Origin: an uncultured Parabacteroides sp.
GTDB lineage: Bacteria; Bacteroidota; Bacteroidia; Bacteroidales; Tannerellaceae
NCBI GenBank assembly: GCA_947074335.1
Contig: CAMTPG010000092.1
Span: 1 to 8,478 of the forward strand
Direction: 5' to 3'
DNA length: 8,478 nucleotides
Below, piece after piece: positions 6,199 to 8,478 of the stretch. The position numbers and the translations under genes were made by a program. The notes beneath the pieces are model-generated. The model did no database searches. It was not told the DNA's origin and saw only the letters and a list, made by a program, of their open reading frames with translations. Numbering within the stretch: the stretch's first letter is position 1; every line of letters starts with the position of its first letter.

Positions 6199-7779
6199 AT
6201 GGGTCAATATTCAGAAGAAATAAAAAGAAGAAGAACATTTGCAATTATTAGTCACCCCGATGCGGGAAAAACAACCTTGACTGAAAAACTGCTGCTTTTT
6301 GGAGGTGCAATCCATGTGGCAGGAGCTGTAAAATCAAATAAAATCAAGAAGACGGCTACATCCGACTGGATGGAAATCGAGAAGCAGCGCGGTATTTCGG
6401 TAGCTACTTCTGTGATGGCTTTCGATTATAACAATCATAAAGTAAACATTCTGGATACGCCCGGTCACCAGGATTTTGCCGAAGATACATTCCGCACGCT
6501 GACAGCTGTTGACAGTGTAATCATTGTTATCGACACGGCAAAAGGGGTTGAGGCTCAAACACGCCGCCTGATGGAAGTGTGTCGCATGCGTAAAACACCG
6601 GTAATTGTTTTCGTCAATAAAATGGACCGTGATGGTAAAGATCCGTTCGATTTGCTCGACGAGATCGAAGAGGAACTGAAAATCCATGTGCGTCCGCTGA
6701 GCTGGCCGATTGATATGGGACAGCGTTTCCGCGGTGTTTACAACATCTACGAAGAGAAACTAAATCTCTACACACCCAGTAAACAGTATGTTACCGAAAA
6801 TGTAGAGTTTAAAGATATCAACAGCCCGGAGCTCGAAAATTACATCGATCCCGAACAGGCCGAAAAACTGCGTTCGGATATTGAACTGATTCAGGGTGTT
6901 TATCCCGAATTCGATGTAGAAACGTATCTGAAAGGCGATATTGCACCGGTTTTCTTCGGCTCGGCGCTGAATAACTTCGGGGTGAAAGAATTGCTGGATT
7001 GTTTTGTCAACATCGCTCCGTCGCCGCGCCCCGTGCAGGCCGTGGAACGTGTGGTTGATCCCGAAGAAGATGCATTCTCCGGTTTTATCTTTAAAATCCA
7101 TGCCAACATGGATCCGAATCACCGCAGCTGTATTGCTTTTGTTAAAATCTGCTCGGGACGATTCGAACGTAATGCCAACTACAAGCACGTGCGCTTCAAT
7201 AAGATGATGCGTTTCAGCAGTCCGACGGCTTTCATGGCCCAGAAGAAAGAGGTGGTAGACGAAGCTTTTGCAGGTGATATTATCGGTTTGCCCGATACCG
7301 GAAACTTCAAGATCGGTGATACACTGACTGCCGGAGAAATGCTGCATTTCAAAGGGTTACCCAGCTTCTCGCCCGAAATGTTCAAATACATCGAGAATGC
7401 CGATCCGATGAAAGCCAAACAGCTCAACAAAGGCATCGAGCAGCTGATGGATGAAGGTGTGGCCCAGCTATTTACCAACCAGTTTAACGGACGCAAGATT
7501 ATCGGAACAGTCGGACAGTTGCAGTTCGAAGTTATCCAGTATCGCCTGTTGCACGAATACGGCGCACAATGTAAATGGGAACCGATCAGTCTGTATAAAG
7601 CCTGCTGGATAGAAAGCGACAATGCCGAAGCACTCGATAACTTCAAACGCCGCAAAGCACAATATATGGCGGTGGATAAAGAAGGACGCGATGTGTATCT
7701 GGCTGATTCATCGTATGTTTTGCAGATGGCACAGCATGATTTCCCGGATATCCGGTTCCATTTCACATCCGAGTTTTAA
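6199..7779 (+). CDS. prfC: Peptide chain release factor 3 (RF3)
   Basis: Translational GTPase that recycles RF1/RF2 from the ribosome after peptide release. The 526-residue length matches the family (E. coli about 529). The G domain shows G1 in HPDAGKTT (19-26), G2 in QRGISV (63-68), G3 DTPGHQDF (86-93) and G4 NKMDRD (140-145). Beta-barrel domain II spans roughly 300-390 (ANMDPNHR and PTAFMAQ blocks) and the RF3 C-terminal domain follows, with GVAQLF and VGQLQFEV blocks. No residue of the GTPase motifs is missing. The ATG at 6199 is 8 bases after rfbD with an AAGAGA stretch directly upstream. Cluster position suggests co-expression with rfbD, which has no obvious functional link. A likely terminator for this transcript lies about 80 bases beyond the stop, inside the convergent HAD gene. 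Identity is very secure. Confidence 0.98.
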   Translation: MGQYSEEIKRRRTFAIISHPDAGKTTLTEKLLLFGGAIHVAGAVKSNKIKKTATSDWMEIEKQRGISVATSVMAFDYNNHKVNILDTPGHQDFAEDTFRTLTAVDSVIIVIDTAKGVEAQTRRLMEVCRMRKTPVIVFVNKMDRDGKDPFDLLDEIEEELKIHVRPLSWPIDMGQRFRGVYNIYEEKLNLYTPSKQYVTENVEFKDINSPELENYIDPEQAEKLRSDIELIQGVYPEFDVETYLKGDIAPVFFGSALNNFGVKELLDCFVNIAPSPRPVQAVERVVDPEEDAFSGFIFKIHANMDPNHRSCIAFVKICSGRFERNANYKHVRFNKMMRFSSPTAFMAQKKEVVDEAFAGDIIGLPDTGNFKIGDTLTAGEMLHFKGLPSFSPEMFKYIENADPMKAKQLNKGIEQLMDEGVAQLFTNQFNGRKIIGTVGQLQFEVIQYRLLHEYGAQCKWEPISLYKACWIESDNAEALDNFKRRKAQYMAVDKEGRDVYLADSSYVLQMAQHDFPDIRFHFTSEF

Positions 7780-7790
7780 ACCGGAAGAAC

Positions 7791-7813
7791 TAAAAATCTG
7801 ATTTTTGAATCAG
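7791..7813 (-). terminator. Terminator of the HAD nucleotidase gene
   Basis: Read on the minus strand, CTGATT and AATCAG form a perfect 6-bp stem with a 4-base loop (7813-7798), followed by ATTTTTAG. It starts two bases after the HAD stop codon. The stem is short and AT-rich, but the position and T-run fit a factor-independent terminator. On the plus strand the hairpin has no following T-run. Confidence 0.6.
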
Positions 7814-7815
7814 CC

Positions 7816-8478
7816 CTATAAAAGGGTCTGAATTTCCGAAAGGGAAGAAACAGTATAAGTCGGCTCGAATCCTCGGGCCGGCTCTTTTTTTGGATTAAAC
7901 CAAAGCTGATCGATTTTGGAATTGTAAGCACCCGCGATATCTGCTTCCCAGCTGTCGCCGATCATCAGGCTGTTGGCGCGTGCGGCATTGGTATTTTTCA
8001 GTGCATAATCGAAAATGCCTTTGTGTGGTTTCTGTATGGCCGCATCTTCAGATAAGATTACCTTTTCGAAATAACCTGCCAGTCCGGAGTTGGTCAGTTT
8101 TTTAAATTGTACTTCGCGGAATCCGTTCGAGAGAATAAACATGCGGTAACGCGGTTTCAGATAATCCAGCAGTTCAAAGGTGCCGGCAAGAAGTCCTGTT
8201 TTGGTGGTGGTTAAATCCAGAAACTGATAATTTATTTCGAGCACCCGTTTTTTATCGTGAATGCCCATCGGGGCAAGAATGTAATGAAAACGTTCAAAGA
8301 TCAGGGTCTGTCTGTCGATTTTGTGATTGCGGTATTGTGCCCACAAATGCTCGTTATGCGGTTCGTAAATGGCCAGAAACGCATCGAAAGATTCGTAATA
8401 CTGCCCGAAATCCCGGGCAGTATACAATTCTTTCAAGCAAGCTCTGTTGTTATGAAACGTATCCCACAACGTATCATC
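7816..8478 (-). CDS. yjjG: YjjG-type HAD noncanonical pyrimidine nucleotidase (5' end outside window)
   Basis: HAD-superfamily phosphatase of the YjjG/YfnB subfamily, which dephosphorylates noncanonical pyrimidine nucleoside monophosphates and so helps keep the nucleotide pool clean; cytosolic. The visible 220 residues begin with DDTLWDT at the right edge. This is the tail of the catalytic DxDDT motif I, so the start and the nucleophile Asp lie just beyond the window. The TTG at 8469 lies inside this motif and is not the real start. An alpha-helical cap follows. Motif II is ILSNGFRE (Ser at visible residue 117), motif III Lys150 in QKPHKGIF, and motif IV GDSWEADI (Asp175 and Asp180). The C-terminal LWFNP and GFEPTYTVSSL blocks are typical of the YjjG subfamily. 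It is convergent with prfC, stop codons 36 bases apart. The substrate class follows the family and is not proven here. Confidence 0.88.
   Translation of the reverse strand, partial: DDTLWDTFHNNRACLKELYTARDFGQYYESFDAFLAIYEPHNEHLWAQYRNHKIDRQTLIFERFHYILAPMGIHDKKRVLEINYQFLDLTTTKTGLLAGTFELLDYLKPRYRMFILSNGFREVQFKKLTNSGLAGYFEKVILSEDAAIQKPHKGIFDYALKNTNAARANSLMIGDSWEADIAGAYNSKIDQLWFNPKKEPARGFEPTYTVSSLSEIQTLL
7858..7891 (+). terminator. Strong intrinsic terminator for prfC, inside the HAD coding region
   Basis: An 11-bp stem (7858-7868 with 7873-7883, two G-U pairs) closes the 4-base loop ATCC, and is followed by C and seven T residues (7885-7891). This is the best intrinsic terminator in the window and points the right way for the prfC transcript, 80 bases after its stop. 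The same bases encode, on the opposite strand, the KKEPARGFEPTYT part of the HAD protein. Confidence 0.8.

Noticed and set aside
7179..7766. Minus-strand open frame of 195 codons opposite prfC
   Set aside because: prfC motifs and length are complete on the other strand; the antisense translation is low-complexity Ser/Ile/Leu-rich and has no recognisable domain.

Overview
This window looks like a chromosomal segment from a member of the Bacteroidales (Bacteroides/Parabacteroides-like). The evidence is a GH20 lipoprotein of the type common in that group, a DUF4924 protein (a family I know from Bacteroidetes), promoter elements of the Bacteroidetes form TAnnTTTG, and A-rich leaders with little Shine-Dalgarno signal. 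No RNA genes, insertion sequences, CRISPR arrays or integration scars are visible. Coding density is high, and the only non-coding stretches are shorter than about 130 bases.

Left part, minus strand (positions 1-3593): three genes read leftwards. An intact metallo-beta-lactamase-fold hydrolase (3593-2745) comes first. It is followed by a small exported Dabb-domain protein (2664-2263) with its own good Bacteroidetes promoter (2697-2728). Last is a GH20 beta-N-acetylhexosaminidase lipoprotein that runs off the left edge (2224-1). The Dabb and GH20 genes are 38 bases apart and probably share a transcript, which would put a small periplasmic barrel protein next to an enzyme that trims terminal GlcNAc/GalNAc.

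Centre, plus strand (3719-7779): a four-gene cluster. It starts with a shortened, apparently degenerate Mpl/MurC-like Mur ligase (308 aa, altered P-loop, no C-terminal domain). This overlaps a DUF4924 gene by four bases. Next come rfbD (dTDP-4-dehydrorhamnose reductase) and prfC (peptide chain release factor 3), 8 bases apart. The 125-base gap between the MBL and Mur-like genes carries divergent -7 elements facing away from each other.

Right edge, minus strand: a YjjG-type HAD nucleotidase convergent with prfC. Its first residues lie outside the window. Each convergent unit has a recognisable hairpin plus T-tract. The HAD terminator sits directly after its stop codon. The terminator that best fits prfC lies inside the 3' coding part of the HAD gene, so the two transcripts would overlap at their 3' ends.

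Most of the window is ordinary housekeeping and accessory content. The observations most worth following are the Mur-ligase pseudoenzyme candidate coupled to DUF4924, and the coding-embedded antisense terminator. I see no convincing sign of a wholly new multi-gene system.
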